Shown: positions 7,113-7,226 of the stretch, piece after piece
How positions within the stretch are numbered: position 1 is the stretch's first letter
Layout of the letters: every line of letters begins with the position of its first letter
Assembly: GCA_026994125.1 (NCBI GenBank)
Contig: JALWRJ010000162.1
Coordinates: 1 to 7,226 of the forward strand
Length of the DNA: 7,226 bases
Direction: 5' to 3'
Source of the DNA: Cyclobacteriaceae bacterium
Lineage (GTDB): Bacteria; Bacteroidota; Bacteroidia; Cytophagales; Cyclobacteriaceae
Notes under the pieces: model-generated
Database searches by the model: none
What the model was told of the DNA's origin: nothing
What the model saw: only the letters and a program-made list of their open reading frames with translations
Position numbers and translations under genes: made by a program

Positions 7113-7141
7113 CGGTTAAAGAAACATTAGCCAACCAATGG

Positions 7142-7226
7142 TTATTCGGTAGGGAATTCAAATTCAGCCATATCCACCTCGGGGTTAAGCTCAATTTTAC
7201 TAATTTTAATGGTTTGCCCCCCCATA
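7142..7226 (-). CDS. C-terminal end of an unidentified gene (5' end outside window)
   Basis: On the - strand a frame open to the window edge ends in TAA (7144-7142) and gives the last 27 residues: MGGQTIKISKIELNPEVDMA then EFEFPTE. The ATG at 7225 is simply the first visible codon and need not be a start. The pattern of a beta strand (TIKISKIELN), PEVD, then an acidic/aromatic ending with PTE resembles the C-terminus of LolA-like or outer-membrane-lipoprotein-sorting-type proteins of Bacteroidota. The stretch is too short to be sure. The product before the edge begins with a run of seven Gs (7217-7223), encoding Met-Gly-Gly. It lies upstream of, and on the same strand as, the propeller gene and might share its transcript. 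Confidence 0.5.
   Translation of the reverse strand, partial: MGGQTIKISKIELNPEVDMAEFEFPTE

Larger units (their letters stand above)
6970..7141 (-). promoter_or_regulatory. Leader/promoter region of the propeller gene, weakly defined
   Basis: This 172-base gap separates two genes on the same (-) strand. I find no exact TAnnTTTG box on the - strand, so either the promoter is divergent or the two genes share a transcript. It holds an imperfect hairpin at 6994-7021 and a 12-base perfect palindrome GCAATGCATTGC at 7101-7112. There is no A/G-rich Shine-Dalgarno directly before the ATG at 6969, which is preceded on the coding strand by ATATTCCT. Confidence 0.3.

Noticed and set aside
7048..7116. 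ACCGGC/GCCGGT inverted pair in the right intergenic gap
   Set aside because: Only six bases match across a 57-base spacer, which is too little to support a structure or site.

Overview
The window looks like a chromosomal segment of a member of the Bacteroidota (a Cytophagales, Sphingobacteriales or Flavobacteriales relative; I cannot narrow it further). The grounds are inferential. The start codons lack clear Shine-Dalgarno sequences. One start sits directly behind a TAnnTTTG element, the -7 box typical of this phylum. The protein set (PD40 lipoprotein-like propeller, secreted YceI protein, class III aminotransferase ending in FRISPPLTI, large BNR/Asp-box secreted protein) is also characteristic. 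Base composition is moderately AT-rich, and nothing points to a mobile element, phage, CRISPR array or RNA gene.

Layout: the left part (1-3740) is on the + strand. It opens with the C-terminal end of a TolB/PD40-type beta-propeller protein, followed 31 bases later by a secreted YceI-family protein. That pair ends in a strong hairpin terminator (1129-1169). After about 120 bases of AT-rich intergenic DNA comes a class III PLP-dependent aminotransferase of the acetylornithine/ornithine type. Close behind it is a compact DEAD-box RNA helicase, whose ATG is placed so near a -7 box that its transcript may be leaderless.

The right part (3895-7226) is on the - strand. A 1024-residue secreted protein built from about 11 Asp-box (BNR) repeats, usually annotated as a VPS10/sortilin-like or glycosyl-hydrolase-like propeller, converges on the helicase gene. 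The two share a symmetrical terminator hairpin at 3845-3874. Upstream of the propeller gene is a 172-base gap with a hairpin and a 12-base palindrome. Beyond it lie the last 27 codons of another - strand gene that runs off the window.

The genes do not form an obvious pathway. Three of the five substantial products (PD40 protein, YceI protein, BNR propeller) look envelope-directed or exported, and the other two are cytosolic housekeeping-type enzymes. I see no convincing previously undescribed system here. The most useful points for follow-up are the probable leaderless helicase start, the architecture of the large propeller protein, the unusual motif Ia of the helicase, and the hairpin in the propeller gene's leader.
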